Positions 21,746 to 32,868 are shown, numbered from the stretch's first letter. The stretch: DNA of 64,000 nt from Synanceia verrucosa (GCA_029721515.1 CM056550.1:10791844-10855843), one strand, 5' to 3'. Program-made: numbers and translations. The notes: a model not told the origin generated them from the sequence alone.

Positions 21746-21750
21746 GTAGC

Positions 21751-23030
21751 TACACACATACTTATTATGCACACCCAAATGTTCTCTTCTCTTCCCTACA
21801 AATAAAGAAATACAACAACTTACAGTACACTTAGTGGCAAAGAGGCCACGAGGCTAAGCTAACTCCACTGCGCCACGTGTAGCGGCTGCTTTAACATGTG
21901 CCACTCACTGAGACAAGAAAAGAATAAACGGTGCTTTCTAAGTTGCTCTCCAGGTCCCCTCATAGGAGGTGGGCCAAGGGGAGATTTTGTGTATTTAAAT
22001 GATCCCCACCGAGGGAGGACCTATTTTTTTGTGGACAACATCTTCATTTTTCAACAAATGAAACAAAAATTGTTGGCACTCTTACCTCTTGCACATTTTT
22101 TGTGTATCGGTAACGGCGTCTGGGTTACCGGTTCCGGCTAACCGCGCGGGCAGCTATGCTCGGGTTCCGACATACATGACGTACTTGTAGTTATTGTCCA
22201 ATGACACGTCTCGAAATTTGCCGGTTACCATGGATACATTGTTAAACTGCTGCTGTGGCTGTAAGCTAACGCTATAGGAGTACAGTACATAAACAAGTTA
22301 AAGATCGCAATACACGCTTACACACAATGCTAATATAACAACAAATTTAAATATCAATCACTTTAAGAGGAGATGAAATCAATCAAGTTAACTGACAGTT
22401 CGTCATCAAGCTTGATAAAAGCAGGAAAACTGAAGTCTTCTGTAACAATGTCTTCAAAATGTCTTTGTGAACTTTGCACATAAAACATAAAACTGACTGA
22501 TTTCCAACATCTGAGATCCAGTAAGATGTTATTTTTTTCACCTCTGATAAAATTAGCATAATGTCATAAAAATTAGCCACACACATACTACACTCCTCCT
22601 CATGAAACTACGTTTGCTAGCAAACCACAGAAATGGAGTGCTGTATGCATCTTTTGGATAAAGACGGTCCTGTAACCCCCTTTATAGACACAGGATGGAA
22701 GAAAATTTTGACTTTTGTTGTGTTTCTGTGGAAAGACTTAATACCAGAGAGAGTACTGTGGCAGAAGAGCCAGTGCTTAGATTTAACCTTAAAACCAAGG
22801 TTTGTTGTCATACTAAATAGTCGTTGTGTTATGTGGATGGCTTTAGCTTGCCAAGAGACTGAACATGGAAGTTAGCTTTGACTGCATATATGTTCATTAA
22901 CTATCCTTATATATTTTATAATTGTGTTAACTTATAATCATTTGTCTCTGCGTTAAGATTAATGGAGCTTTAAAATGCTCCTAACAGTAAGCTTATTTTA
23001 ATATAATGTATTGTACTTGAGGGTGGCACA
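21751..23030. other. No gene recognised
   Basis: Only short frames. A CpG-containing stretch at about 22100-22230 (CGGTAACGGCG, CCGGTTCCGGC) might be a promoter remnant. At 23022-23053 lies a truncated SINE head (GGTGGCACAGTGGTGTAGTG). Confidence 0.4.
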
Positions 23031-23084
23031 GTGGTGTAGTGTTTAGCACTTATAAATAAGTTAACTGTAAACCTTAAACTTCAG

Positions 23085-24400
23085 GAACCTGCTGCAATTC
23101 CAGCAAACAGTGGCTATCACAGAGACTGCTACAGCCACTTTACAAACATGACAAACATAAAACAAGTCCAGAGAAGATGTGAAAAGGCACCTTTATTTCA
23201 GAAAGAGGCTGAAAAACAGGGTAGGTGTCAAATCAGAACACTCATGTCAATGTGAATCTTGAACTTCAGCTGTGAGTCTAAGACAAATAAGAGAAATTAT
23301 CATTTGATTTGATTGAGCCCATAGTCAAGGCAATACAATGACCATTTAAATGAAATACAAACCAAAAAACAACAAAAACATTATATACACCTCCTGAAAA
23401 AAAGACAAAACATGGATAGGAATGCAAGCTATTACACAAGGTACATGCAGACGTTTTGTCCCCAACTGCAATCTTTGGAAGTGTACCTGAGAGTTAAAAT
23501 AACAATAAATATGGTGCCACTAACCTGACATGTTCAAACTGTTATAATGTAATGAAGAAAAGCCTAAATGTGTTGTCTGCTTCTTGTTTTTTAGAGCCAG
23601 GGGTAGAAAGAGAAACAGACTATGGTGAGGGAACTGCAGCAAAGACACAGGCTCTGAGATCACACACTGGTGACCTCTGTGTTGTCTGTCTCTTTATATA
23701 TATAATTAGCAGACGAGGCGTGTTGCTGGTCTAGTGAACGTTTATTCACACACCCAGCATGTAAGCATGAACCTTCTGTTACCCCCACGCTAGCTGTCTG
23801 TTACTTCCTGCTCTAGTGGCTACTGCGCATGCCTAAATCTCCCACGGCGTGCTGGGAAATGCTGTTCCATTAACAGTACTCATTACAACACAACCTCCAC
23901 ACATCCAAGCGGGCACCACACCTATTGCCAGTACAATGCATAATTTGCAAACATGAAAAATACAAAAATGAGTCATACACCTGGAAAAGAATCAAAGAAA
24001 AACTGATTCAGTGTGAAACAATCATAGCTGGTAAACTGCTTCTGGCAGCTGAAGAAAGAAAAGATGAGTCTTCTTCTGCACATTCAGGACAGGGACTTAG
24101 TGGCCAGTGAAGCAAGATACCACTTCACCTGTTTCAGAGACTATACTCGGTACCTTCTAAAAAGACAAATGAGACAACGGAGAGCAACTTGTATGAAAAT
24201 GGAAGAAGTGGACTGGATGACACTTCCCCCAGCTCCAGAGGCAATACTGGAACTGGTGCACTGCTCTTGTTAAAGAAAAAAAAAAACTGCATTAAGGGGA
24301 GATGCACCTGCAAACTGCATGAGCTGCCATGCACAAACCTGTGTCAATGCACAAACTGTGGCAAAAGGTCATTTGAAGATGACGAGGGGTTCCAGGGCCA
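23085..24400 (+). pseudogene. Cysteine-rich protein gene remnant, LTR-disrupted
   Basis: Exon 1 (23085-23220, acceptor TTCAG, donor GTAGGT) encodes a GYHRDCYSHFTN motif. Exon 2 begins at 23595 after TTTTAG and joins in phase. Its frame runs into a 232-bp LTR (23668-23899) and resumes behind it with LLPVQCIICKHEKYKN and, after a one-base shift near 24070, LLLHIQDRDLVASEARYH. A later frame (about 24280-24380) has a C-x4-C-x-C ... PCTNLCQCTNCG zinc-binding cluster. Repeated Cys/His pairs recall an uncharacterised zinc-binding family that is abundant in fish genomes and possibly transposon-derived; I cannot name it. The insertion, frameshift and missing continuation make it non-functional. Confidence 0.55.
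23668..23899 (-). mobile_element. 232-bp solo LTR inserted in a coding exon
   Basis: Read on the minus strand it starts TGGAGGTTGTGTTG, has an AATAAA signal and a TATATATAAA tract, and ends AGGTCACCA. The reading frame of the interrupted exon lines up across it only if this segment is removed. Flanks carry CACA repeats, so the exact target duplication (3-5 bp) is ambiguous. Confidence 0.65.
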
Positions 24401-24519
24401 GCATGAGATGCTAACCCTTCTTATCAACCACTACTGTGTTTATGTGTTCATGTTGTTTGTTCCTGTCAATGTGTTCCTTAGCAGATGTTTGATGGTGTTT
24501 AGAATTAGCAGATGATTAT

Positions 24520-25850
24520 TAGAATAAAATGAACTCACCAACAGTGTATGGTTTGATCACCATTTCTCTTTGTCCATCATGGGAGTATCACTTAGTGGGA
24601 ATATAGTTAGTCTGTTAGTGCTTAATGAATTAACATTTTACACAATTGATGCCCCATGAAGCTGATTAAAATACAACTTACACTTAGACAACAAGGTTCA
24701 TGTTGTATCAAATATTAGCCTAACTACTAAAATATATAATTATGCTCAGGGTTTCCCCCAGAAAACTTGCTCAGTCTGGCGTCTGATCTGGGGGGGAGAA
24801 CAGAGCAGAAGGCTGCTCTGAGCTCAGCTCACACGTTGACCACTGACTACGAACAACACTTAGCCTGATGGACGGGCAAGTAAAGTAGTACGGTAACACC
24901 AATAAAATACAGTAAATAAACTAACTAGTAACATTAATTATATTCACACACTGTGAGTGCGTGGCTTTTTAGCTGCTAAATTACCACACGCTTGACTTCC
25001 AACACTTTGGGTTATTCACATCATGTTAAATGAATAATGTAATATTGATTCCATTAGAATAGTTAGCGATATCGAAATATAGATTCAGGTCTCTTGACCT
25101 TATTTGACTGATTAAGTGAGCCCAAGTTGTTAACACTAGGTAGGATTTTAGCTAGGCTAACGTTTAATGCTACCTTTACAAATTATAAATGTCACCTCGC
25201 CAAAGGTTATACATCAAATAAATACCATAGCTAGCATTAATACTTACCTACACACGTAGACGCTGCTTATTTAGCTCAAAATATTAAGTGTAGTTTTTCC
25301 ATGGCTGTATCTCTGTCTCCACTTCGTATCCACCAGTTGGATTTTGAAAGCAGCAGCTGTTCTTCGCAAATCTACGCCTGATTGGCTGAACAACGTCATG
25401 TGATTTGTACGGGTGCGTGCTATTGGTTTAGCTGATATAGTAAGCTGCAGCGTTTGCCTTCAAATTTAACAAACTTCAAACTGTGATTATGGAAAAATGT
25501 GCAAGAATCACGAGTGCCAACAAAGAAAATCTGATTGAGAAAAAAAAGTTAAAATGTAAAAGATCCAGGTCCTCCCTCACTAGGGATCATTATTTTTCAA
25601 AACTAAAGCAGATATGCAGCCTCGGCCCACCACCTATTTTTGGTCCACTTACAGAGGACTGAGTTCAGTTCACTTAAAGGGGACTAGATGTGAAAACACC
25701 CTTGGTCAGCTTGTTTCCAGTTCTGCACAAATCTGGAGCTTATTGTTGTAGAGCTAATAACCCTGCATATTAAAACATAGACTGGTTCTTCTAAAGCACT
25801 GACACCTGTTGTTTACACACATTAACAGTGGTGCCTAACATCACTTGTTC
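24520..25850. other. No gene; possible DNA transposon end at about 24750
   Basis: CAGGGTTTCCCCCAGAAAAC at 24749-24768 resembles a terminus seen in fish hAT-like repeats. The other end was not located. No tRNA or exon seen. Confidence 0.3.
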
Positions 25851-25859
25851 ATCAATTGT

Positions 25860-26262
25860 TGGTCACTACCTTATTCAATTGGACTGCTTTAATGATGACT
25901 TATTTTCAGTTAGAAATCTTATGTGTAACTGTGTGTTACACACTGTCATTTGCAATTGCACTGTAACTGTTAGACTTATATTTCTGTTTTTCTTTTTTAT
26001 CTCATAATTTATCAAAAATTGCACCTCACATTATTATCTATTATCATATATTATTATTATTATTATATTATTATATTTATCATAATCTGCGCCTTGCATT
26101 CCTCTTATGTATCTATTACAGTATACAGTTTGGTACTTTATCTCTTATTTTATTTTTATCCTCCTGACCCCTGCATGTCCCTGTGTGTTTCCATCTTTCA
26201 AGCTGCTGGAATTGTGAATTTCTCTGTGAGATGAATAAAGTATCTATCTATCTATCTATCTA
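25860..26262 (+). mobile_element. 3' tail of a LINE with (TCTA)n end
   Basis: The sequence ends GTGAATTTCTCTGTGAGATGAATAAAGTATCTATC followed by a TCTA tetranucleotide tail (26241-26262), a characteristic 3' end of fish L2/Rex-like non-LTR elements. An inverted copy lies at 54172-54570. Only untranslated sequence remains. Confidence 0.6.
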
Positions 26263-26479
26263 ATAATATAATATAATGTAATTATTTAATAGTAGGCTAT
26301 TTACGTTGTAATCTGAAACTTCTGGGGCGACACAAACATTGGTTTTTAAAACATAACTTGCGTCTTTTCACCTCAACTGTGAGGTGAAAGTTAAAGTGAC
26401 ATCCTTCATTCATGCTGTAGGGGGGATCATGGATCACAGGGTGCCCAATCTTGGCATTTGACAAGAAGAAGTAGAGGAC

Positions 26480-26754
26480 ATGACGTCACCTGAACGAACA
26501 TTCAACGACAGCTCCATGCTATTCGTTTGAATGACACAACTTTCCGATGCAACTTACGATGCATCGTTCCAACTAAGCTTTTGGGAAACACTTCCATCGT
26601 TCAACGATGCATCAGACTATGCTAGTTGTAAACATCGGAAGTTGCATCGTTCGGACGATGCTGTTGGGAAACACCTGCGTCGTAGATCCATCGTTCGAAC
26701 GTAGGAAGTACCTAACGAAGTTAGCAACGAACGTTTTGGGAAACGCACCCCAGA
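26480..26754. mobile_element. Palindromic MITE with GGGGTGCGTTTCCCAAAA termini
   Basis: The right end, reversed, reads CTGGGGTGCGTTTCCCAAAA. The interior holds repeated inverted motifs (ACGATGCATCGTT, TTGGGAAACAC), so the element can fold on itself. An inverted copy is at 53713-53950. The termini resemble PIF/Harbinger-derived MITEs of fish. Confidence 0.6.
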
Positions 26755-27010
26755 TCTCCAAACAGAGGAGGAGGACTATGACACCATCTATCAGCCACTT
26801 ACATCTCAGTATTGACCTCCATCCCCAGAAACCACAGTATCCATTCACACCTGAGTGCAGATCACCTTAACAGCTTTCATAAGGGTGGGTGGACAGCGAC
26901 TCCCACAGTAATGGTAACGACTCCTAACGTTAGAACTGAAGAAGCCTCTTGGATGAGAAGTGAGACATCTTCAACAAACCTCACGCAAGTCCAGTTGACT
27001 CTTTTTTAAC
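26745..27010 (+). mobile_element. Penelope-like element C-terminal remnant (copy 1)
   Basis: Starts in the AACAGAGGAGGAGGACTATG motif. The longer copy at 38550-38945 shows the upstream protein motif (LNRGGGL..HLS). It ends with the GAAGAAGCCTCTTGGATGAG segment typical of these elements. Only the last part of the endonuclease-side region and 3' flank remain. Confidence 0.6.
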
Positions 27011-27273
27011 ATTTGGTGAAAAAGATTTTCATAGCAGAGGAGCAGACCAAGCCCTTCATCCTAAATCTAAGCAGACAGCATTCATGTGGATGCTGATTAA
27101 TGATGGGAAGTTTGTCTCTTTTCAGAGTCGGCTCCAAACGCATCTCTATGTTCATGTTTACTCACATTATTGAAACAAGTAAAACTCATTTTATTTCTCT
27201 GTCTGTATGGTTTATATCTGTTATGAATACTGTTAGAACTAAAGACTATTTATGCTACGTCAAAATAATTTAC

Positions 27274-27355
27274 CATTGTTGGTAGGATTCAAACCTGCAC
27301 AGGGAAACTGCACTGGATTTCTAGCTCATTGCCTTAACTACTTGGCAACGACAAC
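27274..27355 (-). pseudogene. tRNA-Ser(AGA) pseudogene
   Basis: An 82-bp tRNA-Ser with the AGA anticodon loop and recognisable T-arm, but with broken pairs in the acceptor (GTTGTCG / CCAACAA), D-arm (TTGCCAAGTAG) and anticodon stem. Counterparts are at 53119-53200 (inverted) and 39203-39284 (direct). Confidence 0.8.
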
Positions 27356-27708
27356 CTACTGCAGCCCTCCCATCATATCACAAAAAATAAAGATAATTTG
27401 AACGTTAGCCAGTGGACATATGCAAGAAAAGATATTTGCACGTGCACCATTAAATTTACCAAAGACTACGGCATCCTTCAAGTCATATCAGAAAAAAAGA
27501 CAACTGAAACTACGTCCAGTCACAGATGAGCATGTTAACTACAGCAGGAGATGTTCAAAGAGCTACACAGTATTGAGGCCACACTGCCTCCTACACGTCT
27601 GAATGCAGCATTACAAACTTTCAGGCCATCAACACCTGCAGCTAAGAAGGGACAGGAGAGCCAGCCTACCTGGGTAGTGAATATGTCCCAAAATTCAACA
27701 AACTCTTT

Positions 27709-27790
27709 CGTTGTCGGCAGGATTTGAACCTGCGCGGGGAGACCCCACTGGATTTCTAGTCCATCGCCTTAACCACTCGGCCACGACAAC
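27709..27790 (-). tRNA. tRNA-Ser(AGA)
   Basis: 82 nt. Acceptor GTTGTCG / CGACAAC pairs fully, A box TGGCCGAGTGG is intact, anticodon loop CTAGAAA gives AGA (read as IGA), the variable arm is long, and the T-arm is GCAGG-TTCAAAT-CCTGC. One mismatch closes the anticodon stem (A-G). The first T4 run lies about 15 nt downstream. Probably functional or only slightly decayed. It starts a 795-bp Ser-Gly tandem unit. Confidence 0.78.
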
Positions 27791-27911
27791 TTACACCATC
27801 CATGCCATCATATTGCAAAAAATAAAGATAATTTGAATGTTAGCCAGTGCACGTGTGCAAAAAAAAAAAACAGTTTCCACGTGCACTGAATTGACCAAAG
27901 ATTAAAGTCCC

Positions 27912-27981
27912 TGTGATGGCCGGGAATCAAACCCAGCTACGCTCACCACTATACCACCACTCACCACTATACCACCATTGC
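27912..27981 (-). pseudogene. tRNA-Gly(UCC) pseudogene with internal deletion
   Basis: Acceptor and T-arm remain, but the anticodon arm is lost and a CACTATACCACCA segment is duplicated in its place. Confidence 0.8.
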
Positions 27982-28503
27982 TCATACGGCAGAAAAAAAT
28001 GCCACTTTTGGAAAGGGAGGAGTGAGAGGCACTGTGCAAACTGTGGCACCTCCATCAGAAAACTACCATCCAGTCAGAGATGAGCATGTAAACTACAGCA
28101 GGAGATGTTCAAAGAGCTACACAGTATTGTGGCCACTCTGCCTCCTATACGTCTGAATGCAGCGTTACAAACTTTAGGCCACATATGGTGAAATCACAGC
28201 CAAAATTCAGCACGCGAAGACTAGTAATGGTCACCCAAGTCAACACAGCATGGTTTGACTTCATGCGGCCAAAAATATCAGTGGAAAAGCCTCATTATAT
28301 TTTGTTTACCAATCTCTCAATGCCAACAACATTACAGAGACGGTTGTTGACTTGAGAAGGCCCACCACATGGACTACCACATTCTGTGGTGTAAAATGTC
28401 CGACAACCTCACAAGGTCTTTCACCATCACCTGCAGCTAAGAAGGGACAAGAGAGCCAGCCTACCTGGGTAATGAATATGTCCCACAATTCAACAAACTT
28501 TAC

Positions 28504-28585
28504 CGTCGTCAGCAGGATTCCAACCTGCGTGGGGAGACCCCAATGGATTTCTAGCCCTTCACCTCAACCACTCGGCCACGACAAC
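28504..28585 (-). pseudogene. tRNA-Ser(AGA) pseudogene
   Basis: Same 82-nt frame as 27709, but the anticodon stem is broken (AAGGG / TCCAT) and the T-loop has become TTGGAAT. Likely inactive. Confidence 0.75.
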
Positions 28586-28705
28586 CAACTGTATTCTTGC
28601 CACCATATTGCAAAAAATAAAGATAATGTGAACCTTATCCAGTGGACGTAAGTAAGAAAAGTTATTTTCACGTAGACTACCTTATTTACCAAAGACCAAA
28701 GGCCC

Positions 28706-28777
28706 TGCGATGGCTGGGAATCGAACCCAGGTCAACTGCTTGGAAGGCAGCTATGCTCACCACTATACCACCATTGC
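28706..28777 (-). tRNA. tRNA-Gly(UCC)
   Basis: 72 nt. A box TGGTATAGTGGTGAGCA, anticodon stem-loop CTGCC-TTCCAAG-CAG region with TCC, and a perfect T-arm CTGGG-TTCGATT-CCCAG. The acceptor GCAATGG / CCATCGC has one A-C mismatch. No T4 run follows closely. Best-preserved of five Gly copies in the cluster. Confidence 0.72.
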
Positions 28778-29089
28778 ACATAATGATGAAAGAAAATTGC
28801 CACTTTTGGAAAGGGAAGAGTGAGAGGCACTGCGCAATCTGTGGCACCTCCATCAGAAAAATACTGTCCAGTCAGAGATGTTAACTACAGCAGGAGATGT
28901 TCAAAGAGCGACACAGTATTGTTGCCACACTGCCTCCTACACATCTGAATGCAGCGTTACAAACTTTCAGGCCTCATATGGTGAAATCACAGCCAAAAAA
29001 GACTTGTAATGGTTACCTGCACCCAAGAAGAGACAGGAGAGCCAGTCTACCTGGGTCGTGAATATGTCCCATAATACAATAAACTCTAC

Positions 29090-29167
29090 TGTTATGGGCA
29101 GAATTCAAATCTGCACAGGGAGACCCCAATGGATTTTTAGTCCATCACCTTAACCACTCAGCCATGT
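29090..29167 (-). pseudogene. tRNA-Ser pseudogene
   Basis: Ser-like body with the anticodon loop changed to CTAAAAA and the 5' acceptor lost (GCACATGG). Mutated T-arm. Confidence 0.75.
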
Positions 29168-29390
29168 GCATATTTGCACATGCACTCTTGAATTTACCAG
29201 AGACTACAGCATCCTTCAAGTCATATCAGAAAAAAAGACAACTGGAATGTTATCCAGTGGATGTAAGCCAGAAATCTAACCATCTAGAAACTGTGCACCT
29301 AGTATTTGTACCCAGTACTTGTAATTAGTGTTTTTTTTGTCTCGATGTACAGATAAATTGCAGACTTTGTGGAAACTGTCTTTTTGACCC

Positions 29391-29470
29391 ATGATGGTGG
29401 TAGTGATAGTGATAGTGGTGAGCATAGCTGCCTTCCAAGCACTTGACCTGAGTTTGATTCCCAGCAATCA
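29391..29470 (+). pseudogene. tRNA-Gly(UCC) pseudogene
   Basis: The D-arm is expanded by repeated GTGATA units. The anticodon loop TTCCAAG remains, but its stem and the T-arm are damaged. Confidence 0.75.
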
Positions 29471-29574
29471 CAGTCCTTTTCTTCAGTGATAGTATAGTGT
29501 TGCTTTTATTTTGTCTGAAAGTAAGCAGGAGAGTCGTGTATGGCCTACATTTCAACAGTGATCAGTAGTATGGT

Positions 29575-29640
29575 GGTTTGCTTAAGCATCACAGGGTAGA
29601 GCCTGTGCTTTGCATGTATGAGACGCTGTTGTCTTTAACA
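29575..29640 (+). pseudogene. tRNA-Ala(UGC) fragment
   Basis: Retains GGTAGAGCCTGTGCTTTGCA and TGTATGAGACG, the anticodon arm of tRNA-Ala(UGC); the ends are lost. Confidence 0.5.
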
Positions 29641-29890
29641 CTCCTTATATTCACATTAAAGGAGAGGCTCTGTTGGCACTCACTGTACCATTTGAACAAC
29701 ACAGCCGCTTCCTCCTGCAGTCATGGAGAAGAACTAGTATACACTTCTGAATGGGTAGTTTTATTTGTTTTTAAGTGTTTGTTTTTAAATATGAATAATC
29801 TTTGCACATTGTAAAATGTACAGTGTTATGTGTATACACTGTTATTAAATAGATACTATATTGATCCAGATATAATTTCAGCAGAAATAA

Positions 29891-29963
29891 TGACTTTGAT
29901 GTGATATGAACACACAACCTTCTGATCTGGAGTCAGGCTCACCAATCATTGCACCACAGAGGC
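29891..29963 (-). pseudogene. tRNA-Trp(CCA) pseudogene
   Basis: Anticodon arm with CTCCAGA and the GAAGGTTGTGTGTTCA T-arm start are clear. The D-arm is lengthened and the acceptor no longer pairs. Confidence 0.7.
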
Positions 29964-30745
29964 CCTTTCATGCAGTGTCACCTAGAAACTATGGAGGTGA
30001 CATTAGTTTCACATGGTACAGATTGATGAACTTGTGATCTTTGATGCAGATTCCAAGAAATATTGAACTAGTCAGCTGTTGGATAACTAAAGCTTCTGAT
30101 GCTTGGGCCCTGTGTAGTGTATGTAGGATCTAAGTAAATGGTATGCAGTGAAGGTCAGCATTTCTCAAGGTCATGATCCTTCATAACATGTTCAGCAGCT
30201 GAATGTGGAATGATTGTGAACATCAGATGGGAATTGGGACAGAGTCTGCATTGAGTTAAAATACAGAAACCTTCAGTCCCTTCGATGCAGATTCATGCCA
30301 CAGGTGGTGATTGAACCTGAGACCTTCTGCTCCACAGTAAATGTTCCCTCTCTGCCCTCACAGAGATTTGATGTGTTCTATTGTAATTATGGACTTTCTC
30401 ATTGCATATGGATCAGCATGAGGTCATCAGAAAATTCTGTGGTTTTACAGTGACATTACAATTAAGATAGAAGATTAACTATGAAGAAAGTAGTGTCACT
30501 TGTTTTTTTTTAAACAAACCGCACACAAGGGTCTAAAAACACACAACTTATATATAACCAATACACATGCATGAATGGAGACATGTCAGAGGTTGCCGTG
30601 TAAGAACCCCAGTGGAGTTGAGGGTTCGCTGCTTTGCTCAAGGGAACCCCAGCAGTGCACAGGAGGAGGATCTGACACATCTCCAGCTACCAGTCCACAC
30701 AGACCTTTCATATGTTTGGTGCTGTAGACCACAGAAAAAATGCTA

Positions 30746-30818
30746 TGCTTTCACTGGGGTTTGAACCCAGAACCTTTTGCGTGTAAAGCAAACGTGACAA
30801 CCACTACACTATGAAACC
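30746..30818 (-). tRNA. tRNA-Val(UAC)
   Basis: 73 nt. Acceptor GGTTTCA / TGAAAGC with one mismatch at pair 2-71. A box TAGTGTAGTGGTTGTCA, anticodon loop TTTACAC (TAC), T-arm CTGGG-TTCAAAC-CCCAG. A T6 run follows immediately on the minus strand (30735-30740), a good Pol III terminator. Likely functional. Confidence 0.8.
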
Positions 30819-30957
30819 TACAAGAAGGAAACCACCTCCACGTAAACCTTAATAACGTAAACTCAGCAGACTGATGTCAACATTAATGCAACAACAATGA
30901 ACCCACCTGCACAGAGCACAATGAATTTGCAGTTCATGATCAATGATGAACTAATGT

Positions 30958-31030
30958 ATGCTAGGATCTGAACCCTTGCTTGCAGAACTATGGATTTGCA
31001 GGTCATTGTCTGAACTACTCAGCCACATTC
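30958..31030 (-). pseudogene. tRNA-Ser(GCU)-like pseudogene
   Basis: TGGCTGAGTAGTTCAGACAA D-arm, GACCTGCAAATCC anticodon arm and a variable/T-arm like Ser(GCU), but the stems are broken. Confidence 0.5.
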
Positions 31031-31137
31031 TCTGCTGACTCACAATTCCAGTCGTGTTTACATGGACTTCTATAGTGTGTGAAAGTGGAGCATGAGATTA
31101 GAGAAGCTAGGTGGAGCTACATGGTAATTCTTTATAC

Positions 31138-31180
31138 AGAGGAATTAGCTCAAGTTCAGCATGTGAGAGGGAGCGACATT
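31138..31180 (+). pseudogene. tRNA-Ala(AGC) 5' fragment
   Basis: GGAATTAGCTCAAGTTCAGC matches the 5' half of the tRNA-Ala at 42071. Preceded by the same AGGTGGAGCTACATGG flank, so it is a decayed third copy of that unit. Confidence 0.6.
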
Positions 31181-31447
31181 AATGTCATCAATCTCCAGGA
31201 GGAATTAGAATAGAAAACACAAAAAGTACTGACTACTACAAAGCCTTTGAGTGTGTATGCTGTGCAAAGGAAAGAAAATGTTGACCATTGACTATTATTC
31301 ATTGGTCAACATAAGCACATTTGACTCCAATGCACTACATGTAACCCATCCTTTGACTTGGAACCACTTTTCCTTCTTTGTTTCCTCACGTTTGTCAACA
31401 CTGCCATTCAAATCCAAGACCCGGCAGCTGTTTAAAATCTCTCCAGT

Positions 31448-31688
31448 GGGGGGCACAGTGGTGCAGTGGTTAGCACTGTTGCCTCAGAACAAGAAAGTAA
31501 ATGGTTTGATTCCTGACTGGGGCCTTCCTGTGTGAATATGTTCTCCCAGTGTATGGGTGGGTTCTCTTCGGGTACTCTGGCTTCCCACCATCCACAAAAA
31601 TGCATGGGGATTAGGTTAATTGGCTGATTTAAATTGACCGTAGTTGTTAATGTGAGTGGTTGTCTGTCTCTAAGTGCCCTGCGATACG
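31448..31688 (+). mobile_element. tRNA-headed SINE, copy 2 (truncated)
   Basis: GGCACAGTGGTGCAGTGGTTAG head through CCCTGCGATACGT; the 3' part is replaced by another repeat. Confidence 0.8.
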
Positions 31689-31856
31689 TAGATGAAATTC
31701 AACCTGTGCATTTTACCCATCCCATAAAGGAGCAGTTGGCTGCCTACAGTAAGGCACCTGGGGAGCAACTGTCTTGCTCAAGGACACAACAACTTGTTGT
31801 GGAGCAGGGGAGTTGAAAGGCGACCACTCTACCCACTGAGCTACAGCCACCCCCCC
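31689..31856 (+). repeat. Interspersed repeat joined to the SINE
   Basis: GGGGAGCAACTGTCTTGCTCAAGGACACAAC ... CTACCCACTGAGCTACAGCC is a pattern seen often in fish genomes. The last 20 bp resemble a tRNA 5' half reversed. It abuts the truncated SINE body. Confidence 0.5.
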
Positions 31857-32185
31857 ATAGGACCTGGATGAAGCTGCTAACTAAGCTAGCTGCCTCAGTT
31901 CTCAGTAAACTTTAGAGGAGCTGCTCCATAACTTTGATGAAAGTAACTCTTAGTTGAAAAGACTATTTTAACACGGCATTTTAATACAGCTTCTCTAAAT
32001 CTTCATTAGCTAAATTAGTGAATATTACTGATTTTAGCTGCTGATCACACAACGCAGGTTACTCATTCAGATCACTTCTTCTGGTTAATTCAGCACATAA
32101 ACCATCTTACCTGGGTTAGGGTTACCTCTTGATCACAAAGCCAAGTTACTGAAGGCCAACTTATAGTACTCCGTAAAGTGCCATA

Positions 32186-32815
32186 CGTAGAGACGGAGAG
32201 CCCTCTGCGAGCCTGACAGAGAGCCTCTCCATCCTCTCCAGGCGCAGGAATTTTTTTTAACTGTCCGTCAATCCGTCAAGGGAAGACAGAGACGACAAGG
32301 GCTGTGATTGGTCCTCTAGTTACACCCTGCTGTGAAATGCAGCCCCTCTCCCTACACAGAAACAGACAGACAGGTCATCTCTGCAGCAGCGCAGACAGGA
32401 CAGGAATTATTGATTAGCTGTGAAAGGCAAGTCAAACACATTGAACTTGCTCAAAAAATCCATTTAACTCATTTAGTGATTATGGCTGGGGTATATTTCC
32501 ACAGAACATAGTGAAAGTTGTTGGTTTGTGTTCGCTCTTATCCGATTTTGTGTTGAGAAGAAAGAGGAAGAGGAGTCCTAAAGACTCAAAGCAACCAATG
32601 TTCTACTCTTCTATCTCCCTCACAAATAATTAAATCATAAAATAGTATTTTCTCCTGCTTTTATCTGCAATATTAAGGCAAATTTCTTCACTTTCTGAGG
32701 CGGTGCATTTCACCGCATTGGTGCACAACACGCATCACGACGGAGAACTGTGAGGGCTCGAGGGGTCTCCATAGCTACGGAGTCGGATAACGTATTACGT
32801 AGCCAGAGACGTATA
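32186..32815. mobile_element. GGAGAGCC-family DNA element, copy 2
   Basis: Begins GGAGAGCCCTCTGCGAGCC and shares GAGAGCCTCTCCATCCTCTCC and GGGCTGTGATTGGTCCTCTA with the 17992-18866 element (inverse). The right limit near a TACGTAGCCAGAGACGTA block is uncertain. Confidence 0.4.
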
Positions 32816-32868
32816 TTCCAGCCTTGATTCAGATTACTTTAGCTGGTTTATTAAACACATAAACCATC

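Larger units (their letters stand above)
25860..27600 (+). repeat. Large duplicated segment (copy 1)
   Basis: A composite of LINE tail, palindromic MITE, Penelope remnant and tRNA-Ser pseudogene, present inverted at about 52700-54570. Its right half (26745-27360) is also present as a direct copy at 38690-39290. The same order of unrelated parts in all copies shows that the whole block was duplicated, not each part separately. Confidence 0.85.
27709..29170 (-). repeat. Tandem Ser-Gly tRNA units (period about 795 bp)
   Basis: Ser copies at 27709, 28504 and 29090 alternate with Gly copies at 27912, 28706 and 29391. The first two Ser and the first two Gly copies are both offset by about 795 bp. 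Spacers share blocks such as CAGGAGATGTTCAAAGAGC and TTACAAACTTTCAGGCC. Confidence 0.85.
29380..29770 (+). repeat. Inverted duplicate of 37420-37800
   Basis: Contains Gly and Ala tRNA relics, GTATGGCCTACATTTCA and CAGTCATGGAGAAGAAC in the same order as the reverse complement of 37420-37800. Confidence 0.85.

Noticed and set aside
30290..30335. Possible tRNA on the minus strand (GGTTCAATCACCACC)
   Set aside because: Only a T-arm-like piece; no acceptor, anticodon or D-arm could be folded.
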